DNA of 64,000 nucleotides from Halicephalobus mephisto (taxonomy: Eukaryota > Nematoda > Chromadorea > Rhabditida > Panagrolaimidae), in contig SWDT01000228.1 in NCBI GenBank assembly GCA_009193035.1, positions 1 to 64,000 of the forward strand. Direction: 5' to 3'. The notes under the pieces were generated by a model. The model saw only the letters and a program-made list of their open reading frames with translations, made no database searches and had not been told where the DNA came from. This document shows, piece by piece, positions 31,746 to 43,626 of this stretch (its first letter is position 1; each line of letters begins with the position of its first letter). The translations under genes were made by a program, and so were the position numbers.

Positions 31746-33470
31746 TTTTTGTTTTTGAATTAGGAACAATTAGAAGCTTTATTTGTTATAGATCGAAATG
31801 TTTTAGATTATTTATGAATTATAATTGAAATACATTGGGTTGATTCGGGAGGCGGGCCCGGGGCGGAGTCGGGTCGTCCCCAGCGGAGCCGAAAATCGAA
31901 AAACTATATCCAAGAGAAACTTCATTTTACTTCATTGGCTTTTCTAATCCACAATCTTATCGAAAATATGATCTAATAATTATGTTTATGCCAAATATCC
32001 GAAATTTTTGAAATGATTCACTTGAATTATTTTTTTGTTTTTATTATTTATTTTAATTTTGTCAAAGGTAAGTTTAAAAAATTTTATTTTTTATAAAAAT
32101 AAATTGGACTTTTTTAAAAGTATTTAAAATTAATTTTTTTATTTAAAAATTTTCAAAATTAATTTTTTTTATTTTTAAAAGTATTTAAAATTAAATTTTC
32201 TTTATTTTTAAAAGTATCTAAAATTTGATTTTTTTTAATTTCAAAAATATTTAAAATTTAGTTTTTTTTAATTTCAAAAATATTTAAAATTTAGTTTTTT
32301 TTATTTTTAAAAGTATGTAAAAGTAAATTTTGTTTAATTTGAGGGGTATTAGCGCTTGGTGTACTTGTTTGCAGCGCCTAATGAGTTGAACAAATACAGT
32401 CTGCCGACGATGTTTGAAAGTAGAAGGTGATCCCCTCGACTTAATCCTTATTTTTGGATAGTCCACTCTAAAGTTTTACCCTAAACAAGACACTCAAAAT
32501 TTGGAAATTTGCCTCAAAAGTCAAATTGAAGTACTTTCGAAAAACCAAATTTGGCAAATAATCGAAAATTCCTGAATTTGACGGACAAGCCGTGAATTAA
32601 GTGACCGTGATGAAAAGCTTTTCGTTCATCCCCTTGGCGAAATCGTACTTGAAAGATGTCATTCGAAAAGCCAAACATCATCATGTTCGCTTCGTTGAAT
32701 TTTCAACTAATTTGGATTCATCCATTTACTGAAAGGCGAATCCAATCGGTCATCCATTCATATTTTATAAACACATGACAGATTTTCGTACTTTTTTCAT
32801 CATGACAGTTTTGACTTTTTTATAATTAAAAATTTCCGAAATTTTTTTAAATTTTTTTATTAAAAACTTTCAAAATTATTAAATTCAGAAATTTTTCTTA
32901 ATTTTTTTGAATTAAAAATTTTCCAAAATATAAATCAAAATTATTAAATTCAAAAATTTTCGAAATTTTTCTTAATTTTTTTGAATTTAAAAATTTTCGA
33001 AATTTTTAAAGATGTTTAACGATTTTGGAGTTTTAGAAAATTAAATAGATTTTTTCTGGAATTTGAGAATCTTGGGAAAATTTTAAGAATCTTTTAAAAT
33101 CTAGAAAAACTTTTGGAACGTTTTAGAATTCAGTGAAATTTTTCAGAATCCTAAAATTTAAAAATTTTTCAGAATCCTATTTAAAATTTTAAAATTTTTC
33201 AGAATCTCATCTAAATTTTTGAAACTTTTCAGAATCTTACCTGTTTCTAGAGATTTCTGAAATCCATAAAACTTTAAAAACAATTTGAAATTTTTAAAAA
33301 TATTTCTGAATTTCGTTTGAAAATAATTTTATTTAAAAAGATTTATTTTAAATTTTCACAATTATATAATTTTTTAAAAAAGTTCAATTTTTAATTTTCA
33401 CAATTATGTGATTTTAATCGGTCATTTAAGGTTAGAAAATTTTGGGTTTTGTTGTGTTGCTCCCAAACTC
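31746..33470. other. Intergenic DNA, AT-rich, with a GC-rich patch near 31.85 kb
   Basis: Just downstream of cox-17 a GC-rich stretch (GAGGCGGGCCCGGGGCGGAG at 31848) is out of character for this genome. A less AT-rich block at 32340-32460 is open on the minus strand but matches nothing I know. The rest is low complexity, with CAGAATC-type degenerate repeats at 33.05-33.25 kb. Confidence 0.5.
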
Positions 33471-33472
33471 CC

Positions 33473-33688
33473 TTAGCAATAAACGTATTTCAAATTTTCG
33501 GGATCCAAGAACATGAAAAAGAATTGAGTATTTTGATATCCAAGAACACAGAAAAGAATTGAGTAAGCGAGGACCATGTTCAACAAAACGGACTTCGGTT
33601 GCGGGAGAGCCGGGTATTTATCTTTAAGGACGTCTTTATATCTGCTTTCAATTGGTCCTCTGGGGACTTTTATGGTGGCATTGTTCAC
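33473..33688 (-). CDS. Small ORF of unknown function (doubtful)
   Basis: 71 codons, MNNATIKVPRGPIESRYKDV then a hydrophobic stretch (VLLNMVLAYSILFCVLGYQ). Part of the 3' half is a direct duplication of about 35 bp (ACTCAATTCTTTT...GTTCTTGGAT twice), so this may be a repeat-derived reading frame, not a gene. Confidence 0.25.
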   Translation of the reverse strand: MNNATIKVPRGPIESRYKDVLKDKYPALPQPKSVLLNMVLAYSILFCVLGYQNTQFFFMFLDPENLKYVYC

Positions 33689-33924
33689 TTAAAATGAAAA
33701 TTTTTTTCACCAATAGAAATCCAAAAATGAAGCAAAAATTGACTGACGGAAGTTTCTCAACAAGAAAACACTAATTTTTAAGCACTCTATTCAACAATTG
33801 GAATTGCAAATTCCAATTTCCTGAAGCAGTTTCCAGTGCCAGGATTAGTTGGTAGCAGGGTACTTAGTGTCCGTGATGGTCACCTACGAAATCTGGATTG
33901 GGTTCTAGACAAAAAAGTCAAACA

Positions 33925-34275
33925 GTAGTACGACAGATAGCCCCCAGCGACAGTTGCTCCCCCTATTTCATAAGATATAATGTCTTTCGTTTTTATAAAT
34001 TCTTCGGTAGTTAAATTAATACTTCAGTTAAAAAATGAACTTAAAAAGAAAGAATTTCGAAATCAACACGAGTCAAAGGAGGAGTAACTGTCGCTGGGGA
34101 GGAGATATCAGCGGAAAGTAACTATCAATAGGGACCTATTATTGCTGGGGGTATCTATCATTGGGGAGGAGATATCAGTGGAAAGTAAATATCAATAGGG
34201 AGGAAATATAATTGGGGAGGAAATATCAGTGAGGATGCAACTCTCGGTGGGGAGCATCTGTTTTACTACCAGTCA
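33925..34275. mobile_element. MITE-like foldback element, copy 2
   Basis: The left end AGTAGTACGACAGATAGCCC and the reverse of the right end (GGTAGTAAAACAGATGCTCC) agree over about 30 bases with scattered mismatches: terminal inverted repeats. The interior shares ATTTC(A/G)TAAGATATAATGTC and the GGGGAGGAGATATCAG subrepeats with the copies at 16.05 and 50.43 kb. Shorter than copy 1 by loss of internal subrepeats. Confidence 0.75.
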
Positions 34276-34404
34276 AACTCTGATGTTAAATTCTAAGCAA
34301 AATTCAGCTGTAAAAAAGATATACTGCATTAACTTAACTAAAAATCAAACTTTATTTTGCAAAAAAATAATAGAATCAAAATGAATTTATTGAATTGTTG
34401 GGAT

Positions 34405-34640
34405 TTCTTTGGTGGCGTTGTGGTTAGTGTCCGTGACTGTCATTCGTTCGATCCCGGGATCGGTTCCTCCCGGAGTAATGTTGCTGTCAAAAACCAAATT
34501 CTCACTTTTTCAACTTACTAGAGTACCCTACCCCATCTGGATGCGCCTCAAAACGGAAGCTTTTTAATTGCCAAGAGGGGCGCCAGCGAGAAGCTGACCG
34601 ATTAGGATTTGCCAGATCGAGTCCGATCTTAAAAAAAGGA
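34405..34640 (+). mobile_element. tRNA-like SINE candidate
   Basis: The head GGTGGCGTTGTGGTTAGTGT resembles a pol III A box, and CGTTCGATCC plus CCCGGGATCGGTTCCTCCCG resembles a B box and T arm. A unique-looking body (CCCATCTGGATGCGCCTC, AAGAGGGGCGCCAGCGAGAA) follows. A weaker relative of the head (TTAGTGTCCGTGATGGTCAC) is at about 33867. It does not fold as a normal tRNA by eye, so tRNA-derived repeat is more likely than a tRNA gene. Confidence 0.35.
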
Positions 34641-35069
34641 TTAGCGTCTGTGGACTACTAATTGAATGTTTGTTTCTGGTCGGTTTATTGTCTTCGCCGA
34701 TCGCTTCTGTTTCTTAAGAATAGAGATTTGCATAGATTATTACCGATTTGGATCGAGGCCACAATTGACTTTTGAATTAATTCAGCTCAGTGTTGAAAAA
34801 AAAAACTCAAAAATAATCTTGTTAATCCACTTAAAATCCTTGATTTTCGACATCCTGAAAAAAACTAGTTTAATCCTAAATCCTGTCGAAATATCTGTCA
34901 CAATTTTTAGGCCATCTGGAGCAACATGGATCTGCAATAATCGGTCCTTTTTGATTTTTAATAAATTTTCAATTTAAAAAAAAGTAATTTTTTAAGTTAC
35001 TTAATTGGAATCTTAGGGTACTGTAGATATCCAAAAATCAATCTAAAAATGAAAAATTAAACCAGTTTT

Positions 35070-35530
35070 AAAAAATTAAGGATCAAATGCCTCAGGGGGA
35101 AGCAAGTACTGTAAAGTTAATTTTCTTTGTTTTATATCATTTTTTTATTTCTAATTATTATTTTAAATTACTTCGAAAAAAAATTGATTTAAAAAATTAA
35201 GGATCAAATGCCTCAGGGGAAGCAAGTACTGTAAAGTTAATTTTCTTTATTTTATATCATTTTTTTATTTTTAATTATTATTTTAAATTACTTTCAAAAA
35301 TAAAACAAATTGACCTAAAAAATTTTAAAAAAATTATTTAAAAAATCAAGGACTAAATGCCTCGGATGAATAATTACTGTATTTAATTCTCCTTGTTTTT
35401 ATATTATTTTCTTATTTCTAATTATTATTTTAAATTACTTCGAAAAATAAAAAAAATTGATTTAAAAATTTAAAAAAATTATTTAAAAAAAATCAAGGAA
35501 TAAATGCCTCAGGGGAGACATTACTGTATA
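35070..35530. repeat. About-120-bp tandem repeats upstream of the Ig gene
   Basis: Four units contain AAGGATCAAATGCCTCAGGG, then TACTGTAAAGTTAATTTTCT and TTCTAATTATTATTTTAAAT. They lie directly 5' of the first exon I can define in the Ig-domain gene. Confidence 0.85.
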
Positions 35531-35617
35531 GTAAATTTTTGCCAGCTTTGAAGGAAACTAATTTTGTCAAAATTTAAAATTTACGAAATTGTTTAACTTT
35601 AAAAAATGCATTTTTAG

Positions 35618-38586
35618 GATCAAAGAACTGGACTCGAGAACACTGTCTCTCCATAGAGAGGAGCAATTCTGTCAGAAGGTCGGCAAAGGTGTGATTCAAT
35701 TTGCATTTCAAATTAATTTATAATTTATAATTTATTAATTTATAATTCATTAATTTACAGGTGGTTACTGTAGCGGAAACAAATCCTGCATATTTACATT
35801 GCGCTGTTCCTTATGTTTCCGATCATTTGGTGGGTGAAATTTTCAAAAAAAAATAAATATTCAAAAAAAATAATTTTTCAAAAATTATCAAAAATTTTTG
35901 TAAATATTCAAAAAAATTATAAATTTTCAAAAGTTTTTATAAATATTCAAAAAAATTTTAAATTTCCAAAAAAAAAATAATTTTTCAAAAATTATCAAAA
36001 ATTTTTATAAATATTAAAAAAAAATAAATTATCAAAAATTAAATAAATATTCAAAAATAGATAAATTTTCAAAAAATTAATAAATAATTAAATTTACGAA
36101 TTTTTCAACATCTTTTATTTTAATTTAAAATAATAAATAATTCTAAAATCTTTCAAGCATACTGTAGTTCATTTACTTGAGGGTATTTGAATTTAAATTT
36201 TGTAAATTTAAAATATTTTTTAATTTTTATATTAAAATTTGAATTTTTTGATTTTTGTGAAATTTAAAAAATGAAAATTAGGCCTTTCCGGTTGGATTCG
36301 TTTTTTCCATTTTTGTCCATTTTCGATTTTCTTTGAACTTGCCGCTTTTTGAGGAAAAATAAAATAAATTTACAGGTGGCCTGGACACGGCTCTCTGACG
36401 ATGCCCTTCTGACGGCCGGAAGCCAATCATTTACGACAGATGTCAGATTTCAGATTTCTCCAAAAAGACACGCAAGAGATTGGGTTCTCATCATTAGGTT
36501 TTTTAAAAATTAAAATTAAAATTAATTTTTTTTTTCAGAAGAGTCCAACTTTCCGACAGTGGATGTTATCTTTGCGAAGTCAACACCGAACCCGTCAGTA
36601 CACTGTACCCTGTGTACCTCGATGTCAGACGTGAGATAAAATTAATTTAAATTTAATTTTTAATTTTTAATTTTTAGCAGAAGAACAAGAAAAATCCAAA
36701 CCAGCTGTTGTACCGAGTAATTTTTTTAATTTTATTTAAAATACGATTTTGTAGAAAATTTTAGAATTATCTAAAATAACATAGGAACTTTTAAAAATTC
36801 CGAAAATTTTTAGAATATTTTATAATTTAACAAAAAAGTTTAAAATTTTATAAAATTTCAAAAATTGAATAAATTCTGAAAATTTTATAAATTTTTGAAA
36901 AATTTCAGAATTTTGAAGAATTAAATGAAAATTTCCAAAATATCACAAGGGATTCTGAAAATTAAAAAAATTATTTAAACCATTTTAGAAATCAGTGAAA
37001 AATTTCGAAATCAAAGTAAATTTTGAAAAATTCAAAAATTTTTGAAAAATTTTGTGGGGATTTTTCGGACTTTCTAGAATTCGATAGAAGTTTTCAGAAT
37101 TCTTTAAAATGATTCTAAAATTTCTATGAAATTCTAAAATTTCTGAAATCTAATGAAAAATTATGAAATTTCTAGATTTTTAAAATATTACAAATTATTT
37201 TGAAATTTTTCCGAAATTTTAAAAATTGTCAAAAATTCCACCGGAATTCGATGGAAAATTTTGGAACATTTCAGAATCTAGTAAGAATTTCCAGAATTAA
37301 AAACTCTAAAAATAATTATATTTTATAAAAATTAAAAACCATCACAAAAGTGTCATGACTTTCTGGAACTTTTTAATTTTTGTGAAATATAATTATTTTT
37401 AAATTCTAGAACAATCAGCTCAATTGATGGTGAAAATGGACGGAAATTCTCTCCACCTCAACTGCACCGTCGGAATGGTCGATAAAGAACTTATGCCGAC
37501 TACAGTAATGTGGACGAGAGATTCTAAACAGCTCGACTTAAATGACAATACTAGTAAGTTATAATCGTTATTTCTAATTTAAAGCATGTTAGGATAGAAA
37601 ACAGAAGTATAATGATAATCTTCACTAAAATAATAATACATACATACAATTACTATATATCTCTTACATAACTGAAACCGAGAATCTCATTCATGTCTTA
37701 GAGTATCCCCCACTCCCTGATATTCAAGCTATCCCTTCAGGTTCTCTCTAATTTAGTTTCTGTTTCAACAGTAATCTAATAATAAATAAAATTATATTGA
37801 TTAAAATCGAGCTGCTTGGATAAAAACAGAAGTATAATGATAATCTTTACTAAAATAATAATACACAGATACAATTACCATATATCTCCCACATAACTGA
37901 AACCGAAAATCTCATTCATGTCTTAGAGTATCCCCCACTCCCTGATATTCAAACTAAGACATGAATGAGACTCTCAGTTGTATGATGTAAGGGATATATA
38001 GTAATTGTATCTATGTATTATTATTTTAGTAAACATTATTATTATACTTCTGTTTTCTATCCAAGCAGCTCGATTTTAATCAATATAATTTTATTTATTA
38101 TTAGATTACTGTTGAAACAGAAACTAAATTAGAGAGAACCTGAAGGGATAGTTTGAATATCAGGGAGTGGGGAATACTCTAAGACATGAATAAGATTCTC
38201 GGTTTCAGTTATGTAAGAGATATATGGTAATTGTATCTGTGTATTATTATTTTAGTAAAGATTATCATTATACTTCTGTTTTCTATTTCGATGATTCCTC
38301 TAAGAGTTCAGGGAAATTTTCAATAAAAAAGTAGCCGAAAACTGCGCAACTTTAACGAATATGAAGTTAATTAATTTTTTCAGAATATGATTCAGACTTC
38401 CACGTGTCTGAAAACCACATAACTTACACTTTGAAAATCCACAAGGCTTCTGCCAACGACGACGGTCTTTATGCTTGTGAAGGCGAAAGTGTTCCTCGAG
38501 CCGCTCAGATGGTCCATCTCAACCCTAATTACAGTAACTTCAATTCTCTGCCAATTTATATTTTGCTCATATTTTTTATTTTTTAA
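35618..38586 (+). CDS. Two-Ig-domain surface protein with hydrophobic C-terminus (dpr/zig-8-like)
   Basis: Exons 35618-35688, 35761-35829, 36376-36497, 36539-36630, 36678-36716, 37410-37553 and 38384-38586 join in frame; the signal-peptide exon lies upstream and was not found. Ig1: TNPAYLHCAVPY, VAWTRLSDDALL, FTTDVRFQISPKRHARDWVL, QLSDSGCYLCEVNTEP, which is close to the dpr/DIP and worm ZIG-8 first domain. Ig2: SLHLNCTVGMV, VMWTRDSKQL, TYTLKIHKASANDDGLYACE. The last exon reads through a possible gtaac donor into SNFNSLPIYILLIFFIF and a stop, which looks like a GPI-attachment or membrane tail. Such proteins mediate neuron-neuron recognition; the symbol is not assigned because RIG and ZIG members are hard to separate by eye. 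Confidence 0.85.
36717..37409 (+). other. Ig-gene intron, degenerate TAGAATT/GAAAATT repeats
   Basis: AT-rich, non-coding, made of loosely repeated (T)TCAGAATTTT and AAATTTCT words similar to those in the unc-44 introns. Confidence 0.6.
37585..38292. mobile_element. About-700-bp near-perfect palindromic element in the Ig-gene intron
   Basis: The left arm starts GATAGAAAACAGAAGTATAA and the right arm ends TTATACTTCTGTTTTCTAT. Arms stay complementary through TCCCCCACTCCCTGATATTC and AATCTAATAATAAATAAAAT, and the centre is near 37945. Each arm itself holds a direct duplication of the ACAGAAGTATAATGATAATC ... GAATCTCATTCATGTC unit. A diverged half copy lies at about 49535-49705. Confidence 0.88.
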
Positions 38587-38879
38587 AAATAAATTTAATT
38601 TTAAAAATTTTTACAAAACAATTAAATCTTGTTTCATAAAAAGCTGGTTGCCGATAATTTCGTTTTCTTTTTCCAAAATCGACGAAAAGCGAAATCCGTC
38701 CTTTTTGGGTCATATCCGTTCTTGAGAGAAACGAAAATATTCAGTTCGATTTCTGTCGGTTTTTCTTGATGCTTTTTGGTGAAACAAACTGAACTTGCGT
38801 AATGACTGAAATCGGGGTGTTGTTTCTTCCGAGTCGTCGATTGAGCTTTGGATTTTGCAAAATTTTCTAGTTGAAATTA

Positions 38880-39640
38880 GTTCAGATTGAATTCGGATTT
38901 CTTGGTTTTTAAAAAAGAATAAGTTAAGATAGAATTCGGATTTTATTGTTTTCAACTAAAATCAGTGGAGATAGAATTTGGTTATTTTTATTTTCGAAGT
39001 CAAATTAGTTCTGCTTGAATTCGGATTGCTTAATTTTCAAATTAGGATTAATAGTGATAAAATTCAGACTCGGTGATTTCGAAATCAAAAAGATAAAGAT
39101 CGAATCCGAGATATCTTGATTTTTTGAAATCGAATAAATTTGAATTTAATTAAAATTCTATAATTTCGAAGTTAAAGAAAGATAAAATTAGGAATTCTCG
39201 GTTTTTGAAGTCGAATAAATCAGGTTAGAATTCAGATTCTATAATTTCGAAATTGAAAAAGTAGAAATAGAATCTGGATATTTTGATTTTGAACTCGAAT
39301 AAATAAGAAAAAATTTTAGATTCTGTGATTTCGAAACTGAAAAAGTAGAAATAGAATCTGAATATCTCTGTTTTTGAACTAGAATAAGTAAGGAAAAATT
39401 TTAAATTCTATGATTTCGAAATTGAAAAAGTAGAAATAGAATCTGGATATATCGACTTGTAAACTAGAATAAGTAAGAAGAAACTTTAAATTCTGTGATT
39501 TCGAAATTGAAAAAACAGAAATAGAACCTGGATATCTTGATTTTTTGGAATCGAATAAGTTTGAATTTAATTCAGATTTCATAATTTCGGACTAGAATTA
39601 AATTTAATTTAGTTTTTTTTTAATTTCGAATTAAAATAGA
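38880..39640. repeat. About-97-bp tandem array between the Ig and vWA-ZP genes
   Basis: Units contain GATTTCGAAATTGAAAAAGT, AGAAATAGAATCTGGATAT and GAATAA(A/G)TAAG; about six to seven degenerate copies. No gene is seen between 38587 and 39718. Confidence 0.8.
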
Positions 39641-39718
39641 TAAAATTCGAAGTTTTTCAAATAAATTAACAAAATTGAAATTTATATTTTTAAAATTAAA
39701 AATTAAATTTTTCAGAAA

Positions 39719-42700
39719 ATGAATAAAATTTTGTTTTTATTTTTTTTCATCAGGACTTCATGGACTTTGGATGATGTTTTTTCGAACGGTCTTGCTCAAG
39801 GTAAATTTTAAATTTTATTTTTAAAAATAAATAAATAAATAAATAAATTCAGTCTGTAAACCGGTAGAAAGACCCTTGGATGTGCTGTTTATCCTCGATG
39901 GATCCGGCAGCGTTGGAGGTCCGACTTTCGAAATGCAGTTAGAAATGCTCAAAAGGGTCGTCGATCTCGTCAACATCGGAGAAAACGAGACCCAAATTGG
40001 AGTCATACAGTATTCTTCCTACACTTTCACTGAATTTAATTTCAAAACATACAAAGTAAGGTTTTTAAAAATTATTAATTACCGTACTGTCACATATTCG
40101 AAAATTCCGAAATCAAAGTAGGAAATTAATTTTCAAAATTTAAAAATCTGAAAATTAATTTTTAATTTCAGATTCAGAATCTATGAATCTGATTACGTCA
40201 TTTTAAGTACTTTTTATTCAATTTTGAATATATTCGAAAATTCCAAAATCAAAGTAGAAAATTAGTTTTCTGAATTTAAGAATCTAAAAATTAATTTTTG
40301 ACTTCGGATTCAGAATCTATGAATCTGATTACGTCATTTTAAGTACTTTTTATTCAATTTTGAATATATTCGAAAATTCCAAAATCAAAGTAGGAAATTA
40401 ATTTTCAAAATTTAAAAATTTGAAAATTAATTTTTGACTTCAGATTCAGAATCTACGGCTTTAGTTACGTCATTTCGGACATTTTCAAAATTAAAAAAGT
40501 ACTTAAAAATTCTAAAGTCAGAATTGAAAATTAGCCTTCAGAATCCAGAATCCCAAGGATCAATTTCTGATTCTGATTCCAGATTCGAAATCTACGGGTT
40601 TGATTACCTTATTCTAAGTACTTTTTTCAATTTTAAAAACATCCAAAATTTTATTTTCAAATTTCATTAAAAAAATAATTTTTAATTTCACAAATTTTCA
40701 AAAATAATTTTTTAATTAAAATTTAAAATATGTCATAATTTTAGTTTTTTATCATTTCAGAACAAAGAAGCTATTGAAAAAGGAATAAAGAAAATCCGGC
40801 ACAAATCCGGAACGACGAAGACCGGGAAGGCCCTGGATAAAGCTTATTATGTCTTCAACGACCCCGGGACTGGATCCAGGAAATCCAATCCGAACGTGGC
40901 TCAAGTGGCTATAATCGTTTCTGATGGACGTTCTCACGATGATCCATTTTCTAAAGCTCAAAAATTAAGGGAATCCGGAGTCAAAATTATCGCCTTAGGC
41001 ATCGGAACCCATGTAAACATGAATGAACTGGTTCAAATCACAGATGATCCTACTTTGGCTTTTTCGGATTTATCCAATGCTGCTTCATTATCGAAATTCA
41101 CAACAACTTTCAAAAAAATGGCAATTGGCGAAGAATGCCATTTTGCCAGAGGCAATGACGGAGCTGAAATAACTTGCACAAGTGATTCAATAAAAATCGG
41201 CGTTTCTACAACTAATCAATTTTTTGGTCATTTGTATATCGAAGGCCAATTTTATGATCCAAAATGTAATACAAAATCAAATTCAACTGAAATTAATTTA
41301 TCCGTTAATTTGAACGATTGTGGAATCAAAAAACAATTTTCTGTTAATCCTCGTGGATTTTTGTTTGAAACAAAAATTATTGTTCAATTTCATCCAAATT
41401 ACGTCACTCCATTGGATAAACGATTCAACGTGACGTGTTTCTACAAAGACAAATCCCACGAAGAAGACGAAATTGAACTCGATTGGGAACTTCTCAAAGA
41501 TCACGCTCAATTGAATACAAAGTAAGTCGAAATTTAAATTTTTAATATTTACGAGTATTTTAATAGTACAGTAGAACTTGGACGTAAAATATTCCTGATA
41601 TAATATATTTCGGGTTATAGCATACAGTGTAAGTGAGTGAGTTTGGTTAGTCTGTCTTCAAATTTACCCCTCTATAATATATCCTTTTTTATAACATACG
41701 CTCTGCCCAGTTCCAAAGGGGTATATTATATCCAAGTTCGACTGTATATGGTTTCGAAAATTGGGGAAATTTTGATATATGGTTCTGAAATTTTTAATAC
41801 AGTAAAACTTGGATATGATACCCCCTCGATAATATATCCTTCGTTATAACATACGCTTTGGCCGGTCCCAAGGGGTATATTATATCCAAGTTCGATTGTA
41901 TAACTATTAATCTTAGGTAGTAGATAAAAGGTCCAGTATCAGAACTGTCGATTTTAAACCGAATTCTAATTAATTTTGAAATTATTCGAGTTCAAAGTTC
42001 AGAAGGTTCAAATTCTGAATACTTCAGCTTGAAATTGATTTCTTCAATTTTTGAACTCGAATTAGTTCAAAATTGATTCAAAGTTCGATTTGAAACTTGA
42101 TAGCTCTGTTCAGTACCCTATCTATCGTGACTTAGGAGGTTCTAGACTTATCTAAGATGAATGTTCTTGAAAAATCGATTTCGAAATCACGTAAGATCAA
42201 AATTACGAGTTATTTTATTTTCTAAAAAGTAATAGAAATTCGTTTTGAGAAAATTCTGTAAAAAATTTATTTCTGAATTTCTGTGATATAAAAATTTTCA
42301 GAGAAAAGAAAATGCCGTGTTCGTACAAAATCCTCCCGATAGGTTCTGACAATCAAGAATGCGGAATCAAGGACAAAATGTTCATCGGAGAAAAGGTCGT
42401 CCACAAGTGGTACTGTAACTCTGACAACTTCGACACTTACCAGTCGATGCTGGTCCACAGTTGCTCTTTAGTGGATGTCAGAAACGACGTCGAAAAATTG
42501 ATCATCGATGAAAACGGATGTTCTCTTGATGAACACATAATCGAAACTCCGGATTACAAAAATCCTTTATCCGTTTCAGGAAAGGGGATCATCGTGAGCC
42601 ATCCCGACAGTCCATTGATAAAAATCCGATGTCATCTGAGATTTTGCGACAGATTGATGGGGGAATGTGACGAAATTTTACCTCCTAAATGTGCAAAAAT

Positions 42701-43626
42701 TAATTCAAAAAGACAAGCCGGATTTCCGATCAGCATCACACCCCTCGGCGAAGCACCCCTTTTGACCTTTGACCATTCTAAAATAAACAAAACAAGCAAG
42801 TTGGTTTACAAATTTCATCATTTCAGAAAATTTCAGAGAATTTCAAAAGAAGATTAAATTCGGACCAAAGTGTCAGTTTTACTGTTTTACCTACAGTAAC
42901 TAGACAAAAGTAAGTTTTTAAACATTTTTTTAAAAGTACTCCAAAAATTAAATTCTTTTAAATTTAAAAATTAAATTTTTTTAAAATATTCCAAAAATTA
43001 AATTCTTTTAATTTAAAAATTAACCTTTTTTAAAAGTATTCTAAAAATTAACTTTTTTTTTAAATATTCCAAAAATTAAATTTTTTTTAAATATTTCAAA
43101 AATTAAATTTTTTTTAATTTAAAAATTAAACTTTTTCAACAATATTTTTTAATTTAAATTTATTTTTAAAATTAAAAAAAAATTACTTTTTAGTCCTAGA
43201 GTAGTGATCCCTGTGAGACATGCCGATGTTAAACTTAATACTCAGCCAGTCCAAATTGTCCCTAAAGAAGAACCAAATTCGGACACTATCCAGAAAAATA
43301 AAATTCATCTTAAATCCGCACCTACAGTATCTGGACCAGAATTCGAAGAATATAGTTTTGAGGTTGATGAAATAGAAGTAAATAATGAATTAATCAAAGA
43401 AGCTGATGATCCGTTCCAGGAAAAACGAAAAATTTCGAAAAAAGATAAAGCCGAAATTGAGGTAAATCCGGCAGATGAGATCGAGATCCAACAACCACCG
43501 TTTCAGCGTCAACTACTCAACATAAATCCCGAACTTGATGAAAATTTAATTTCGAAAATGAGCACTTCATCGATTCTTCTCGAATCCCAAATGATTTCTG
43601 TTCAAATTAATCAATGTAAAAATTAA
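39719..43626 (+). CDS. Secreted vWA plus ZP-domain protein (cuticlin-like)
   Basis: Exons 39719-39800, 39853-40055, 40761-41521, 42302 to about 42797, about 42847-42909, and 43195-43626. ATG follows TTTTTCAGAA, a likely trans-splice site, and encodes a signal peptide (MNKILFLFFFIRTSW). The vWA domain has the MIDAS motif DVLFILDGSGSVG and later VAIIVSDGRSHDDP and IIALGIGTHVNM. A ZP domain follows: ECHFARGNDGAEITCTSDSI, NDCGIKKQF, then CSYKILPIGSDN, LVHSC, IRCHLRFCD. SKRQAG after it may be a cleavage site. The last exon encodes an acidic tail. vWA-ZP proteins are matrix or cuticle components. The junction near 42800-42850 is the weakest: the frame must change there and the acceptor is poor. Confidence 0.85.
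40100..40640 (+). repeat. TTACGTCA-bearing tandem repeats in the vWA-ZP gene intron
   Basis: Four units with GATTCAGAATCTATGAATCT, GATTACGTCATTTTAAGTAC and TTGAATATATTCGAAAATTC. Same family as 20.74-21.13 kb in the saposin gene. Confidence 0.85.
41569..41744. mobile_element. pogo-like MITE 1
   Basis: Starts CAGTAGAACTTGGA and ends TATATCCAAGTTCGACTG, each flanked by TA. The inverted ends CAGTcGAACTTGGATATA resemble pogo/Tigger termini. 176 bp, no coding capacity. It lies in the vWA-ZP gene intron 41522-42301. Confidence 0.8.
41800..41898. mobile_element. pogo-like MITE 2
   Basis: Starts CAGTAAAACTTGGATATGAT and ends TATATCCAAGTTCGATTG, flanked by TA. About 99 bp, sharing TAATATATCC and ATAACATACGCT with the neighbouring copy 56 bp away. 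Confidence 0.8.
42915..43190 (+). other. vWA-ZP gene last intron, AAAAATTAA(A/C)TTTTTT repeats
   Basis: Low-complexity intron of short TATTCCAAAAATTAAATT units; nothing else seen. Confidence 0.7.

Noticed and set aside
31848..31900. GC-rich stretch after cox-17 as contamination or CpG island
   Set aside because: Only about 50 bp long, continuous with normal AT-rich sequence; no further evidence either way.
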